Assembly: GCA_017615125.1 (NCBI GenBank)
Contig: JAGAAS010000069.1
Location: 1-60,748 of the forward strand
Direction of reading: 5' to 3'
Source: Bacteroidaceae bacterium
GTDB taxonomy: Bacteria > Bacteroidota > Bacteroidia > Bacteroidales > Bacteroidaceae
Length of the DNA: 60,748 bases
Under the pieces are notes generated by a model. The model was not told where the DNA came from and made no database searches. It saw only the letters and a program-made list of their open reading frames with translations. A program made the position numbers and the translations under genes. Every line of letters begins with the position of its first letter. The first letter of the stretch is position 1. Of the stretch, positions 17,748 to 27,334 are shown in pieces.

Positions 17748-19257
17748 AAACTTTTCTTCTTAAGAACTCCAATGCGTGTTTCCGCTCCGAAGCTGTCAAT
17801 CCCCAAAGATAAACGGAAGCCATTACCGAAACGACTGCCAAAAGACAGACGACAAAGAAACGTATCGTCACTTTCGGAATCAACCACTCTCCCGCCAAAG
17901 GAATGACCGACGAAGAAATCGTAACTATACATATCGGTACTATAACCTTTGTCAGATATTGGGAAACAGAGAGTTTCAGGTAGTGTTTCAGCAAAAGTAC
18001 CCTTACTCCTACTGCAAAAAGACTGACAACAATAGAAACCCAGAAGACAGACGAAGCCGGATAGCCCAACTTTAGGAAAAGAGCCGAAATGGGTAATATC
18101 AACAGCAAGATTCCACCACAAATGATGTAATACCATTTCACTTCCCCTTGAGCATTCATCGCTGTAGCCAAAGGCGATGTAAGCACGTCAATAAGGGCAT
18201 TGATGATAACAAGGCGAGTAAAGATTATCGTTCCTTCCGGCACATCTTTCAACCAAATATCCAATATGAGAGGCGTTTCCAGCAGCAAAGGCAGCGAAAC
18301 GGCAAAAAGCAGGAAATAAGAAAACTTGGAACTCTGATATACTAATTTGAACATTCCTTCCCTCTCCCCAGATGAATAAGATTTCATTATCTGGGGACGG
18401 ATAGCGTTAAAAAAGCTGTCGGCAAACTGCTGGATGGTGGAATAAACCTTGTAGGCCATAGCCCGAGCTGCGACGACAGCATTTCCAAAGAAGATATTCA
18501 GCAGGATTGTCAAGCCCTGACTCTTGCAGACACTTGCAAGCGAGCCTATCATGTTCCAGCCGGCAAAGCTGAAAATCTCCCCGAACTTCCCCTTGTCCCA
18601 GCAGAAACGATACCGGCATTCGCCGTAGAAATGAACACAGTAGACAATATAATATAAGGAAACCAACGCATTCAGCACCAGCATCAATATTCCATAAAGG
18701 ATGAGCCTGTCATTAGATGAATGGGCTATGAGCAGCGCAATAGCCAGATTGCCAAGAGCTTCCACCACGCTGATGTATGTAAACACCTTCATTTTCTCCT
18801 TGATGATGATCATTCCCTGATAAGGAGAGCGGAGGATGGTGAAGACAAACGACAGAATGGCACATTGGAACACCCACAGGGCAGCGTTCATGCGCCCGTC
18901 GGTCTTTATTTTTTCATAGAGGAAGTATAGCCCGAGCGTCTCGCAGAAAATCACCACTATCAGCGCGATTCCTATAAAAACCGTCACGCAAATGCTGAAC
19001 ACCCGCTTCAGCTCCTCAAAGTCGCCGCGCCCCATCTCGTAGGCATAGAAACGTTGGCAAGCTGTTGACATCGTGTTGCTTAGGAATGCAAACATCATCA
19101 CGATGCCTGCAACCGTAGCGTAGATGCCCTGATCCGTTTCCCCAAGCGCGTCGAGGACTACGCGCGAGGTGTAGAGGCTGATGAGCATGATCAGCCCCAT
19201 GCGGATGTAGAGCAGCAGCGTGTTCTTCGCTATGCGTTTCTGGTCGATGACGAACAT
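17728..19257 (-). CDS. Polysaccharide flippase (MATE/MVF superfamily, Wzx-like)
   Basis: 509 residues with about twelve to fourteen transmembrane helices. The N-terminal stretch KRIAKNTLLLYIRMGLIMLI then LYTSRVVLDALG is characteristic of Bacteroides lipopolysaccharide-export proteins. A second half shows VCKSQGLTILLNIFFGNAVV and a run of C-terminal helices. These proteins flip undecaprenyl-linked repeat units across the inner membrane. It is the first gene of the operon, consistent with export of the glycan built by the downstream enzymes. Confidence 0.88.
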   Translation of the reverse strand: MFVIDQKRIAKNTLLLYIRMGLIMLISLYTSRVVLDALGETDQGIYATVAGIVMMFAFLSNTMSTACQRFYAYEMGRGDFEELKRVFSICVTVFIGIALIVVIFCETLGLYFLYEKIKTDGRMNAALWVFQCAILSFVFTILRSPYQGMIIIKEKMKVFTYISVVEALGNLAIALLIAHSSNDRLILYGILMLVLNALVSLYYIVYCVHFYGECRYRFCWDKGKFGEIFSFAGWNMIGSLASVCKSQGLTILLNIFFGNAVVAARAMAYKVYSTIQQFADSFFNAIRPQIMKSYSSGEREGMFKLVYQSSKFSYFLLFAVSLPLLLETPLILDIWLKDVPEGTIIFTRLVIINALIDVLTSPLATAMNAQGEVKWYYIICGGILLLILPISALFLKLGYPASSVFWVSIVVSLFAVGVRVLLLKHYLKLSVSQYLTKVIVPICIVTISSSVIPLAGEWLIPKVTIRFFVVCLLAVVSVMASVYLWGLTASERKHALEFLRRKVYDCNKG

Positions 19258-19294
19258 TGCGGTGCCTTTTACGGGCAGTTTCGTTATTAATTGG

Positions 19295-19302
19295 CAAAAA
19301 TA
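19295..19302 (-). promoter_or_regulatory. Candidate -7 box of the polysaccharide operon
   Basis: On the minus strand the sequence reads TATTTTTG, fitting TAnnTTTG, 38 bases upstream of the flippase start. The nearest TTTG lies only 14 bases further upstream (19317-19320), so the -33 element is doubtful. Confidence 0.45.
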
Positions 19303-19459
19303 AGTATAAAAAACGACAAAGCCGAATTTCGACCTATTTTTTTGCTCCGAGGGAGAGAATCGCAGAAGAAAAGAGGCTCATTCTTCCGCTCTTTTCCAGA
19401 AAATCGGAAAAAGGATGATTCCCTTTCTGCAGAAGGGATTTTTCTTTTTCAAAAAGGGC

Positions 19460-19555
19460 GGAAGATTATGAAGAAAGAATCTCGCCGTATGAAGAAAGAA
19501 AACGGCGAGATGTAGAAAGAAAAAAATTTTTTCCCTTCTTCATATTGAAGGCAAG
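19460..19555 (-). repeat. Dispersed repeat copy 1 (CATACGGCGAGATT family)
   Basis: In the 379-bp gap 19258-19636. An exact core on the minus strand is at 19478-19491, flanked on both sides by AAGAAAGAA. A second half-core, CGGCGAGAT, is at 19503-19511, followed by AGAAAGAAAAAAATTTTTT. The stretch 19503-19539 matches 31071-31107 with one mismatch in 37 bases. The rest of the gap holds a CCCTT(T)CTGCAGAAGGG imperfect palindrome near 19421-19438 followed by T-rich DNA, and otherwise nothing recognisable. Confidence 0.8.
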
Positions 19556-19636
19556 TCCTTTCTCCCAAACGGGAGATGCTGACTCGGAAAAATGACGCTT
19601 CTTTCGCAGGAAATGACGGCTATTCGGAAAGGCTGC

Positions 19637-20617
19637 TTATCTGTCGATAACCCAGTTTGTGTTATGGGGCTTTGTGTCGCGCGGATTGTAAAAAAGTGCC
19701 TTTTCATCGGGAATTTTCAGTTCATAGCGACGTCCCGACTTGTTGTTCAATCCGTCTCCGCGAAGCCAAAGATTCTCCGTTTTCAGTTGGGCCAAGCTGA
19801 CGCCTTGTTCCTTCGCAAAAGCCGTAAGGTCGTCTATCTGGGTGTTAACAACTACCGTCTTCTTGGGAGGAATGTAGGGATAAAGGTCTTCGCTACGAAG
19901 CAGGAAGCCGTAACGGGCGGGATTCTCAAAAACCGTCTTCGCAGCAAGCAGACGGAACATGTAGCGCGAGGTTTCCTCCACCAGAAACATGTCGAGAGCA
20001 CTCGTGACGCCCTGCACCTCCTGTTTCTTGGCGACTCCTCCCGTTCCCCCGTTGTAACTGGCTGCTACCGTCATCCAGTCGCCAAACTGCCGATACGATT
20101 TCTTCAGATAGGCACACGCCGCGCGTGTCGATTTCTCGATATTATACCTCTCGTCGATGTTGTCGTTTACCTCCAAACCATACTCACGCCCCGTCGTAGG
20201 CATGAATTGCCACAACCCGACAGCGCCAGCCGATGACTTGATGCGGGGATCAACGTTGCTCTCGATAACCATCAGGTATTTCAGGTCGTCGGGCACGCCA
20301 CACTCCTTGAGGATTGGCTCGATGATAGGGAAGAACCTGTTTGCGCGCTTGATCATCAGCAACGTGAGCTGATGCGAATAGGTGAAGGCCAGCATCTCCC
20401 TATCCATCCGCTCGTGCAAGTCGGCGCGATCGAGCTTGACTGTCTGCCCGGCAAACTCCACCGACGAGGGCACTCGGGGCGAGGACGAAGCCGAAGGAAC
20501 CTCCGTAAGCGGATGCTCATCCTCCGACACCGACTGGCTGGAAATGAGGAACGGGATGCAGAAACCGATAGCTGCGCCGGCAAGGAAAACGAAAAGAGTT
20601 CTATTTTTCATGTTCAT
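19637..20617 (-). CDS. Membrane-bound lytic murein transglycosylase domain protein (MltD-like)
   Basis: 326 residues from ATG at 20617. The longer frame starts at 20644 but would begin at the edge of the -7 box, so I reject it; ATG 20611 is equally possible. A signal or anchor helix lies in the first 25 residues. The SLT domain shows VIESNVDPRIKSSAGAVGLW with the catalytic Glu near 119, then QFMPTTGREYGL and AASYNGGTGG. These enzymes cleave the MurNAc-GlcNAc bond of peptidoglycan, forming 1,6-anhydro ends. The C-terminus contains PPKKTVVVNTQIDDLTAFAK and LKTENLWLRGDGL, which resembles a degenerate LysM repeat. It is divergent from the RNA methyltransferase gene. Confidence 0.88.
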   Translation of the reverse strand: MNMKNRTLFVFLAGAAIGFCIPFLISSQSVSEDEHPLTEVPSASSSPRVPSSVEFAGQTVKLDRADLHERMDREMLAFTYSHQLTLLMIKRANRFFPIIEPILKECGVPDDLKYLMVIESNVDPRIKSSAGAVGLWQFMPTTGREYGLEVNDNIDERYNIEKSTRAACAYLKKSYRQFGDWMTVAASYNGGTGGVAKKQEVQGVTSALDMFLVEETSRYMFRLLAAKTVFENPARYGFLLRSEDLYPYIPPKKTVVVNTQIDDLTAFAKEQGVSLAQLKTENLWLRGDGLNNKSGRRYELKIPDEKALFYNPRDTKPHNTNWVIDR

Positions 20618-20628
20618 ATTTTCAAGGT

Positions 20629-20662
20629 TTTGGCAAAAATACAAATTTTATTTGTAATTTTG
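20629..20662. promoter_or_regulatory. Divergent promoter region (lytic transglycosylase / RNA methyltransferase)
   Basis: On the plus strand TTTG (20629-20632), 22 bases, then TAATTTTG (20655-20662), 28 bases before the TTG start at 20690. On the minus strand TATTTTTG (20641-20634), 17 bases before the ATG at 20617, without a clear -33 box. The two overlap, so the genes may compete for polymerase. Confidence 0.55.
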
Positions 20663-20689
20663 CAGCCAAACAAAAAAAATACTTTCACA

Positions 20690-22249
20690 TTGGAGACATT
20701 TCAACTTATAGCCAAAACCTTCCAAGGACTGGAAGAAGTATTGGCAAAGGAACTTATCGAACTGGGAGCCAACGACATACAGATAGGGCGCCGAATGGTT
20801 TCGTTTACGGGAGATAAAGCCTTGATGTACAAAGCTAACCTCTGCCTGCGTACCGCCATTCGTATCTTGAAGCCCATTCTGCACTTCAAGGCGCAGGATG
20901 CCGATGAAATCTACGAGAAGCTGAAAACGTTCGACTGGGATTCGTATATGGATGCCAACACCAGCTTTGCTGTTGACTCCGTTGTCTACAGCGACGAGTT
21001 CCGGCATTCCAAGTTCGTCGCCTACAGAGTAAAGGACGCCATCGCCGACTACTTCCGCGAGCGCGACGGAAAACGCCCCTTCGTGCAGGTGACAAATCCC
21101 GACCTTCTCTTCCATATTCATATCGCCCAGGAGGACTGCACGCTTGCCCTCGACAGCTCGGGCGAATCGCTGCACAAAAGAGGCTACCGGCAGGAAACCG
21201 TCGGCGCGCCGCTGAACGAAGTCCTTGCTGCCGGCATGATAATGACGACAGGATGGAAGGGAGAGTGTGACCTCATCGACCCTATGTGCGGCTCAGGAAC
21301 CATTCTCATCGAGGCAGCGCTCATTGCCCGCAACATAGCTCCCGGGCTCTTCCGCAAGGAATTTGCCTTCGAAAAGTGGAAGGACTTCAACCAAGAGCTC
21401 TTCGACGAGATTTATAACGACGACTCCAACGAACGGGAATTCGAGCATCATATCTACGGCTACGACAAAGAGTGGAAAGCCGTCAACATCGCCAAAGCCA
21501 ACGTGCGTGCCGCAGGGTTAACCAAAGACATCGACATCGAGCACCGCCCATTCGAGGAATTTGAGCAGCCGGAAGAAAAAGCTATCATCATCACCAACCC
21601 TCCCTACGGCGAGAGGCTTGTTCCCGACGATCTTCTGGAGCTGTACAGCACCATCGGCACGAAGCTGAAACATTGCTTCCAAGGCAACGAAGCCTGGATT
21701 ATCAGCTACAAGGAAGAGTGTTTCAACAAAATAGGACTGAAACCCTCGGTTATCATCCCTCTCTACAACGGAGCCCTTGCCTGCGAATTCCGAAAATACG
21801 AGATGTTCAGCGGAAGATTCAGCGAATTCCGCGAAGGAGGAGAGAAACTTGACAAAGCAGAACGTCCTACCAAAGAGCGTCGCCCCTTGAGGAAGAGACA
21901 GAATATAGGAGAAGCCGCTACCGAAGGAGACACGGGGAACTACAACCGAGAAGATTTCGAAACGAAAGAAGAGCGGCTGGAATACGAAAAGCGCCGTAGT
22001 CGTCACGACACCTTCATGCAAGAACAAAATGCACGCGCCAGAAAAGAACGCGCTGCCAAAAGAAGCGAAGGAGAAGGCTTCCGTGAAAATTTCAGGAAAG
22101 ACGACAAACGACGCGATTTCAAGAAGGGAGCAGAGCGCAACGACAACAAGAAAGGCTACGCCAAGCGCAAAGAAATAAGTGCAAAGCGTTTTGCCAAAGG
22201 AAAAGAAGGGAACAAAGGCGGTTTCCGTAAATCAAAAAACAAAGAATGA
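20690..22249 (+). CDS. THUMP-domain class I SAM-dependent RNA methyltransferase (RlmL/RlmK N-like)
   Basis: 519 residues from TTG at 20690. The frame stays open upstream, but similarity begins at ETFQLIAKTFQGLEEVLAKE and the promoter lies between. A THUMP domain (about 45-165) is followed by the methyltransferase: DPMCGSGT at 197-204 binds SAM, and NPPYGERL starts at 303. This is the layout of the enzymes that make m2G in 23S rRNA (G2445 in E. coli). The last 110 residues are very rich in Lys, Arg and Glu, a flexible RNA-contacting tail. The S9 peptidase gene starts one base after the stop. Confidence 0.9.
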   Translation: METFQLIAKTFQGLEEVLAKELIELGANDIQIGRRMVSFTGDKALMYKANLCLRTAIRILKPILHFKAQDADEIYEKLKTFDWDSYMDANTSFAVDSVVYSDEFRHSKFVAYRVKDAIADYFRERDGKRPFVQVTNPDLLFHIHIAQEDCTLALDSSGESLHKRGYRQETVGAPLNEVLAAGMIMTTGWKGECDLIDPMCGSGTILIEAALIARNIAPGLFRKEFAFEKWKDFNQELFDEIYNDDSNEREFEHHIYGYDKEWKAVNIAKANVRAAGLTKDIDIEHRPFEEFEQPEEKAIIITNPPYGERLVPDDLLELYSTIGTKLKHCFQGNEAWIISYKEECFNKIGLKPSVIIPLYNGALACEFRKYEMFSGRFSEFREGGEKLDKAERPTKERRPLRKRQNIGEAATEGDTGNYNREDFETKEERLEYEKRRSRHDTFMQEQNARARKERAAKRSEGEGFRENFRKDDKRRDFKKGAERNDNKKGYAKRKEISAKRFAKGKEGNKGGFRKSKNKE

Positions 22250-22250
22250 C

Positions 22251-24179
22251 ATGAAAAAGCATATCCTCTTATTCACCCTTTCCACGCTCTTCGCTTTCAC
22301 TCCCTCTATGACAGCCAGCGCACAGGAAATAACTGGGAAGAAGACTTTTTCCCTTGAAGACTTGATTCCCGGAGGCAAGAACTACAGCAAAATGCGCCCC
22401 GAGAACAAGCGCTTCTACTTCGACGGCGAGAAATGCGTAGAAGGCACAAAGGAAAAAGGACCTGACAAGTTCCCCTATAAGTCGTTTACAAGAGAAAACA
22501 ATCTTTTCGTCTCCACAGCCGACGGAAAGGAAATACAGGTTACCGACGAGCCCAAGGGCGTCGTTTGCGGGCAAAGCGTTCACCGAAACGAGTTTGGCAT
22601 CAACGGCGGAACATTCTGGAGCCCGAAAGGCAATCTGCTTGCTTTCTATCGGATGGACGAACGGATGGTGACTGACTATCCGCAAATAGACTATGCCGCG
22701 CGCTTTGCGGAGCTTCGTCCCGACAAATACCCTATGGCGGGAATGACGAGCCACGTTGTCTCGATAGGAATCTTCAACCCGGCAACCAGCGAAACCGTCT
22801 GGCTGGAAACGGGCAATACGGTAGACCGTTACCTGACAAACGTCAGCTGGAGCCCCGATGAAAAGAATGTCTACGTCATCGAACTCAACCGAGACCAGAA
22901 CCATTCGCAGCTGGTACGCTACGATGCGGCAACGGGAGCCCGGGAAGCCATCCTTATCGAGGAAACAAACGAAAAGTATGTCGAGCCCTTGCACCCTATC
23001 GTATTCCTCCCGTGGGACGACTCGCGGTTTATCTATCAGAGCCAGAAGGACGGATACAATCATCTCTACCTTTATAATACTGACGGCACCCTGATAAGAC
23101 AGCTCACCAAAGGAGAATGGGTTGTTGAGAACATTGTCGGTTTCAACACGAAGAAGAAGCTCATCATCTTCCAGAGCCGCGAGACCTCCCCGCTGAGCAT
23201 CACTACGTGGAAAGTTACCCTCAAGGGCAAACGCTCCCTTCTGGGCGACAGCGAAGGAACACACCGAGTTGTGCTTTCCGAAAGCGGAAATCAATTTATC
23301 GACACCTATTCCAAGCCGGATGTTCCCCGAAAAGTGCAATTAGTGAATGTCATCAGCGGAAAGAGTGAAACGCTCTTTGAAGCCGAAGACCCTTGGGCAG
23401 AGTATGATGTTCCAGAGATTACTGTCGGCACCTTGAAGGCTGCCGACGAAGTAACGGATCTTTACTACCGACTTGTAAAGCCCACGAACTTCAACCCCGC
23501 TGAGAAATATCCCGCAGTAGTATACGTCTACGGAGGTCCTCACGCTCAGAACGTCTCGGGAGGATGGAATTGGGATGTCCGAGGATGGGATATCTATATG
23601 GCTCAGCTAGGATATGTTGTCTTTACTCTCGACAATCGAGGAAGCGCAGGCAGAGGGCTTGCCTTTGAGAACAGCACCTTCCGTCATCTGGGTAGAGAGG
23701 AAGCAAAAGACCAGATGGAAGGAGTCAAACTCCTGCAAAGCCTTCCCTTCGTAGATGCAGAGCGCATCGGAGTGCACGGATGGAGCTTCGGAGGATTCAT
23801 GACAATAACGATGATGACTACTTACCCCGAAGTATTCAAGGTTGGTGTTGCAGGAGGTCCTGTCATCGACTGGAAATACTACGAAGTAATGTACGGCGAA
23901 CGATATATGGATACTCCGCAGGACAATCCTGACGGATATGCCGAATCGAGCCTGCTGAACAAAGCCGGCAAGCTGAAAGGAAAGCTGCAAATTATTATCG
24001 GAGGCAACGACGACACCGTTGTTCCGCAGCACACGATGGCTTTCCTCAGAGCCTGCATCGATGCCGAGACACAGCCCGATCTCTTCATCTATCCCGCTCA
24101 GGGGCACAATATGGTTGGAAGAGACAGGATTCACCTGCATCAGCGAATCACCCAGTATTTCGAAGATTACCTTAAATAA
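22251..24179 (+). CDS. Dipeptidyl peptidase IV-like S9 serine peptidase
   Basis: 642 residues from ATG 22251, one base after the upstream stop. The longer frame from 22179 overlaps the RNA methyltransferase and would spoil the signal peptide [20 protein letters not shown]. An N-terminal beta-propeller domain (about 50-385) resembles DPPIV_N. The alpha/beta-hydrolase part has [17 protein letters not shown] with nucleophile S512, D587 or D588 in GGNDDTV, and H619 in PAQGHNM. DPP IV removes X-Pro or X-Ala dipeptides from peptide N-termini, probably in the periplasm here. It is slightly shorter than the usual 700 residues or more. Confidence 0.9.
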   Translation: MKKHILLFTLSTLFAFTPSMTASAQEITGKKTFSLEDLIPGGKNYSKMRPENKRFYFDGEKCVEGTKEKGPDKFPYKSFTRENNLFVSTADGKEIQVTDEPKGVVCGQSVHRNEFGINGGTFWSPKGNLLAFYRMDERMVTDYPQIDYAARFAELRPDKYPMAGMTSHVVSIGIFNPATSETVWLETGNTVDRYLTNVSWSPDEKNVYVIELNRDQNHSQLVRYDAATGAREAILIEETNEKYVEPLHPIVFLPWDDSRFIYQSQKDGYNHLYLYNTDGTLIRQLTKGEWVVENIVGFNTKKKLIIFQSRETSPLSITTWKVTLKGKRSLLGDSEGTHRVVLSESGNQFIDTYSKPDVPRKVQLVNVISGKSETLFEAEDPWAEYDVPEITVGTLKAADEVTDLYYRLVKPTNFNPAEKYPAVVYVYGGPHAQNVSGGWNWDVRGWDIYMAQLGYVVFTLDNRGSAGRGLAFENSTFRHLGREEAKDQMEGVKLLQSLPFVDAERIGVHGWSFGGFMTITMMTTYPEVFKVGVAGGPVIDWKYYEVMYGERYMDTPQDNPDGYAESSLLNKAGKLKGKLQIIIGGNDDTVVPQHTMAFLRACIDAETQPDLFIYPAQGHNMVGRDRIHLHQRITQYFEDYLK

Positions 24180-24201
24180 ACAGCGCGCAAAAGAGTCCCG
24201 A

Positions 24202-24282
24202 TTTTTTTCTTTCTTCAAAAAAATTTTTCCCTTCTTCATACGGCGAGATTCCTTCTCGAAAAAAATTATTCTTTCTACATAA
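24202..24282 (+). repeat. Dispersed repeat copy 2 (CATACGGCGAGATT family)
   Basis: An exact core is at 24237-24250 on the plus strand, within a segment of TTCTTTCTTC, AAAAAAATTTTT and CCTTCTCGAAAAAAA. It fills almost all of the 107-bp gap between the peptidase stop and purD and ends just before the purD start. Confidence 0.8.
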
Positions 24283-24286
24283 TTCT

Positions 24287-25558
24287 ATGAAACTTTTACT
24301 TCTTGGCAGCGGAGGGCGCGAACATGCGCTAGCGTGGAAAATCAGTCAAAGCCCCAGAGTGGAAAAACTCTTCATCGCTCCCGGCAACGCAGGCACAGCC
24401 CTCGTGGGAGAGAACTTGGCTGTGAAAGCTGATGACTTCGGAGCCATTCGGGATGTCGTACTAAAGAACGGCATCGATATGGTTGTCGTAGGCCCTGAAG
24501 ATCCTTTGGTAAAAGGCATCTACGACTTTTTCAAAGCCGATGAGGCTCTCCGCACGGTTCCCGTGATAGGCCCCTCGAAAGCAGGAGCCCTGCTTGAAGG
24601 AAGCAAGAACTTCGCTAAGGAGTTCATGCAAAGGCACGATATTCCCACAGCACGCTACCAGACGTTCACAAGCGAAACGCTGGAACAAGGAATCGCCTTC
24701 CTGCATACGCTCCAAGCCCCTTATGTGTTGAAAGCCGACGGGCTCTGCGCCGGAAAAGGCGTTCTTATCCTTCCTACTCTTGAGGAAGCGGAAAAAGAGC
24801 TCAAGGAGATGCTCGGGGGCATGTTCGGCACAGCATCCAGCCAAGTAGTTATCGAAGAATATCTTGATGGAGTAGAATGTTCCGTCTTCGTTCTTACCGA
24901 CGGAACCAGCTACAAAATCCTTCCCGAAGCCAAAGACTACAAGCGCATCGGAGAAGGCGACACGGGCAACAATACCGGAGGAATGGGCTCCGTCTCGCCC
25001 GTTCCGTTTGCCGATGCCGAATGGATGAAAAAGGTGGAAGACCGAATCATCCGTCCTACCGTCGAAGGCCTTGCAAGTGAGGGAATTGATTATAAGGGCT
25101 TCATCTTCTTCGGCTTGATGAACTGCAAGGGCAATCCTTACGTCATCGAATACAATGTGCGAATGGGAGACCCTGAAACGGAAACCATCATGCTCCGCCT
25201 GAAAAGCGACATCGTCGATCTCTTCGAAGGAGTTGCCAACGGAGACTTGGGCAAAAGGGATTTGGAAATAGACACAAGAAGCGCTGTCTGCATCATGCTC
25301 GTCTCGGGAGGATATCCTGGGCATTACGAAAAAGGATTCCCCATTTCAGGGCTGAAGGATGTGGAAGACAGCATCGTCTTTCACGCAGGAACAGCCCTGA
25401 AGGAAGGACAAGTTGTCACCAACGGAGGGCGCGTGATTGCTGTCAGCTCTTATGGCGCTACCGGGAAGGATGCCCTTGCGCTCTCGCTGAGAAATGCTGA
25501 ACGGATTAACTTCTCCGGAAAGTACTTCCGAAAAGATATTGGGAAGGATATTCTATGA
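24287..25558 (+). CDS. purD: Phosphoribosylamine--glycine ligase
   Basis: 423 residues, the standard length. ATP-grasp features: an opening [67 protein letters not shown] and the late metal-binding RMGDPETE. The enzyme joins 5-phosphoribosylamine and glycine using ATP, the second step of purine synthesis. Its last four bases overlap the next gene (ATGA). The dispersed repeat just upstream occupies the place where the promoter or leader should be. Confidence 0.96.
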   Translation: MKLLLLGSGGREHALAWKISQSPRVEKLFIAPGNAGTALVGENLAVKADDFGAIRDVVLKNGIDMVVVGPEDPLVKGIYDFFKADEALRTVPVIGPSKAGALLEGSKNFAKEFMQRHDIPTARYQTFTSETLEQGIAFLHTLQAPYVLKADGLCAGKGVLILPTLEEAEKELKEMLGGMFGTASSQVVIEEYLDGVECSVFVLTDGTSYKILPEAKDYKRIGEGDTGNNTGGMGSVSPVPFADAEWMKKVEDRIIRPTVEGLASEGIDYKGFIFFGLMNCKGNPYVIEYNVRMGDPETETIMLRLKSDIVDLFEGVANGDLGKRDLEIDTRSAVCIMLVSGGYPGHYEKGFPISGLKDVEDSIVFHAGTALKEGQVVTNGGRVIAVSSYGATGKDALALSLRNAERINFSGKYFRKDIGKDIL

Positions 25559-26550
25559 GAAATTTTCTTGAACAAACCCTTCGCAGCTATTTCCCGCTGA
25601 TAGCAGGAGTGTTGCTTTTCATCATCCTCTGGGGAGGGTGTCTGGCTGGCTTCTGGTGGAAGCCGCTGACGGAGACAACGCTCTCCTTCTTCGGCACTAT
25701 TGTTACCGTCAGCCCCTTGACTCAGAGCATCGTGTCGCCCCTTTTGTACGTCATTTCCGCCTATCTGCTGTTTCGCACTATCGGTGAGTTTCAGCTTTTC
25801 AGCACGCGCACCCATTTCCCGACGGGTTTGTTCTTTGCCTTAGTTGCCGGCGCCTCGTTTCTCCTTCCTCTTCGGGCAGGAAGCATCTGCCTGCCGATAA
25901 TGATGATTGCTGCCTATATGCTGATGACAACGTATCAGCAGCACGACTCTATCAGCGAATACGTCATCGCCTTCGCCCTCGTCAGCCTTGCTTCCATCCT
26001 GTTTCCGAAGTGGCTCCTTCTCGTGCCCTTCTTCCTGATAGGAGGAGGCTTGCTTCAGTCGCTCACTCCGCGCACCTTTATGGCAGCTCTCATCGGGCTG
26101 ATCATTCCCTACTGGATTAGTGCCGGAATGCTGTTCCTTTGCGACGACATCAGTTCCTTTGTTGTGCCTTTCCAGCAGCTGATTCAGTTTGACGCCATCA
26201 AGTATCAGAGCCTGACGCTCAACGAGATTACCGCTGGGGCGCTGCTGCTGCTCATTGCCGTCCCAGGCATCGTGCTTTTCCCGTCAACGCTCTTTGCCAT
26301 CAAGGAAAAGGCGCGCGTCTGCTACCAGTTCCTGCTGCTTGTCTTCGTTGCCGTCTTCATCCTGGCGCTTCTGCAGCCCACGCTGTTTGCCGACTTGTTC
26401 CCGCTGCTGATGACGATTGCCACGTTGTTTGTTACGAATATGCTCCTTTCGGGCAAGTCCCGTCTGGGGGGTGTTTATCTGCTGATGCTTATCATTTTCT
26501 ACCTTGTATATATTTCTCAGCCACTATGGGAGCCTTTGAAGCCTTTCTGA
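25555..26550 (+). CDS. Uncharacterised integral membrane protein
   Basis: 331 residues with about nine to ten hydrophobic helices spread over the whole length (for example 15-35, 58-75, 92-112, 114-125, 143-160, 175-198, 222-242, 256-275 and 305-325). It resembles a Bacteroidetes family of polytopic proteins without known function that I cannot name with certainty. No charged catalytic motif is obvious. It is coupled to purD by a 4-base overlap and to the DedA-like gene by a 25-base overlap. Confidence 0.75.
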   Translation: MRNFLEQTLRSYFPLIAGVLLFIILWGGCLAGFWWKPLTETTLSFFGTIVTVSPLTQSIVSPLLYVISAYLLFRTIGEFQLFSTRTHFPTGLFFALVAGASFLLPLRAGSICLPIMMIAAYMLMTTYQQHDSISEYVIAFALVSLASILFPKWLLLVPFFLIGGGLLQSLTPRTFMAALIGLIIPYWISAGMLFLCDDISSFVVPFQQLIQFDAIKYQSLTLNEITAGALLLLIAVPGIVLFPSTLFAIKEKARVCYQFLLLVFVAVFILALLQPTLFADLFPLLMTIATLFVTNMLLSGKSRLGGVYLLMLIIFYLVYISQPLWEPLKPF

Positions 26551-26993
26551 GCAATTACGGAAACCTGGGAATGTTTCTGGCAGCCCTGCTTTCGGGCTCC
26601 ATTCTTCCCATCAGCAGCGAAGCTATCATGATAGCCTTGCTGGCTGTCGGGATAGAGCCTTGGGGCTTGCTGCTGTGGGGGACCTTGGGGAACATCATCG
26701 GGGGTGTCATCTGCTACTATGCGGGCTCAAGGGGCACGCCGGAGCAGCTTGCCCGCGTCCTTCACATCCGAAACGAGCGAATGGAAAAAGCCGCTGCCAT
26801 CATCCAGAAGTACGGGTGGTGGGCAGCATTCTTCAGTTTCGTCCCGCTGTTGGGAAGCGCCATCCTGATAGCGATGGGCGTCATGCACTCCGACGTTCCG
26901 CGCACGATGGTGTCGATGATTCTGGGCAAGTTCCTGCGGTATTTCGTCATCGTGCTCTCGGCAGTCGGCATCACGTTGATTTTCGCCCATTGA
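26526..26993 (+). CDS. YqaA/DedA-family small membrane protein
   Basis: 155 residues. The N-terminal stretch LSGSILPISSEAIMIALLAV, the glycine-rich GTLGNIIGGVICYYAGSRG and the later helix FFSFVPLLGSAILIAMGVM fit the YqaA branch of the DedA/SNARE-associated superfamily. DedA relatives take part in membrane-lipid homeostasis and some recycle undecaprenyl phosphate, but the YqaA branch has no settled role. Its start lies inside the previous gene, so the two are probably translated together. Confidence 0.85.
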   Translation: MGAFEAFLSNYGNLGMFLAALLSGSILPISSEAIMIALLAVGIEPWGLLLWGTLGNIIGGVICYYAGSRGTPEQLARVLHIRNERMEKAAAIIQKYGWWAAFFSFVPLLGSAILIAMGVMHSDVPRTMVSMILGKFLRYFVIVLSAVGITLIFAH

Positions 26994-27074
26994 TGCAGGA
27001 TGATGTTTACCCCGATTTTTCCCTCCTTCGGAGCATGCCCGAGAAACGGCTCCTGGATATGTTTAACGAATACA

Positions 27075-27160
27075 AATTTTTTCTTTCTACATACGGCGAG
27101 ATTCTTTCTTCATACGGCGAGATTCCTTCTCCAAAAAATTTTATTCTTTCTTCAAAAAAA
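27075..27160 (+). repeat. Dispersed repeat copy 3, two cores in tandem
   Basis: Exact cores at 27090-27103 and 27111-27124 (21-base period), between TTTTTTCTTTCTA and TTCTCCAAAAAATTTTATTC. It lies in the 341-bp gap 26994-27334 between the DedA-like and TMEM260-like genes. The rest of that gap has a candidate -7 box (27283-27290) and no credible gene; short reading frames across the repeat encode only Phe/Ser/Lys-rich low-complexity sequence. Confidence 0.8.
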
Positions 27161-27282
27161 GACACGCCTGATGAATCATTCGCAATACTCCTTCAACAAC
27201 GCCTTTTTCTCCGGGCACGCGATGCTGCGAGGGCTTTCCTGCTAAATAACGTTAATTGATGGGATTATTCCGAAATTGTCAC

Positions 27283-27290
27283 TACCTTTG
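27283..27290 (+). promoter_or_regulatory. Candidate -7 box of the TMEM260-like gene
   Basis: TACCTTTG matches TAnnTTTG, 44 bases before the ATG at 27335. The nearest TTG upstream (27256-27258) is 24 bases away, longer than the usual spacer. Confidence 0.5.
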
Positions 27291-27334
27291 CAGCTAATTC
27301 AAACCGAAATAAAAACAATTCTCAAACAGATAGG

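Noticed and set aside
20372-20689. Upstream extension of the RNA methyltransferase frame
   Set aside because: It is antisense to the lytic transglycosylase start and lies upstream of the promoter; the domain begins at the TTG at 20690.
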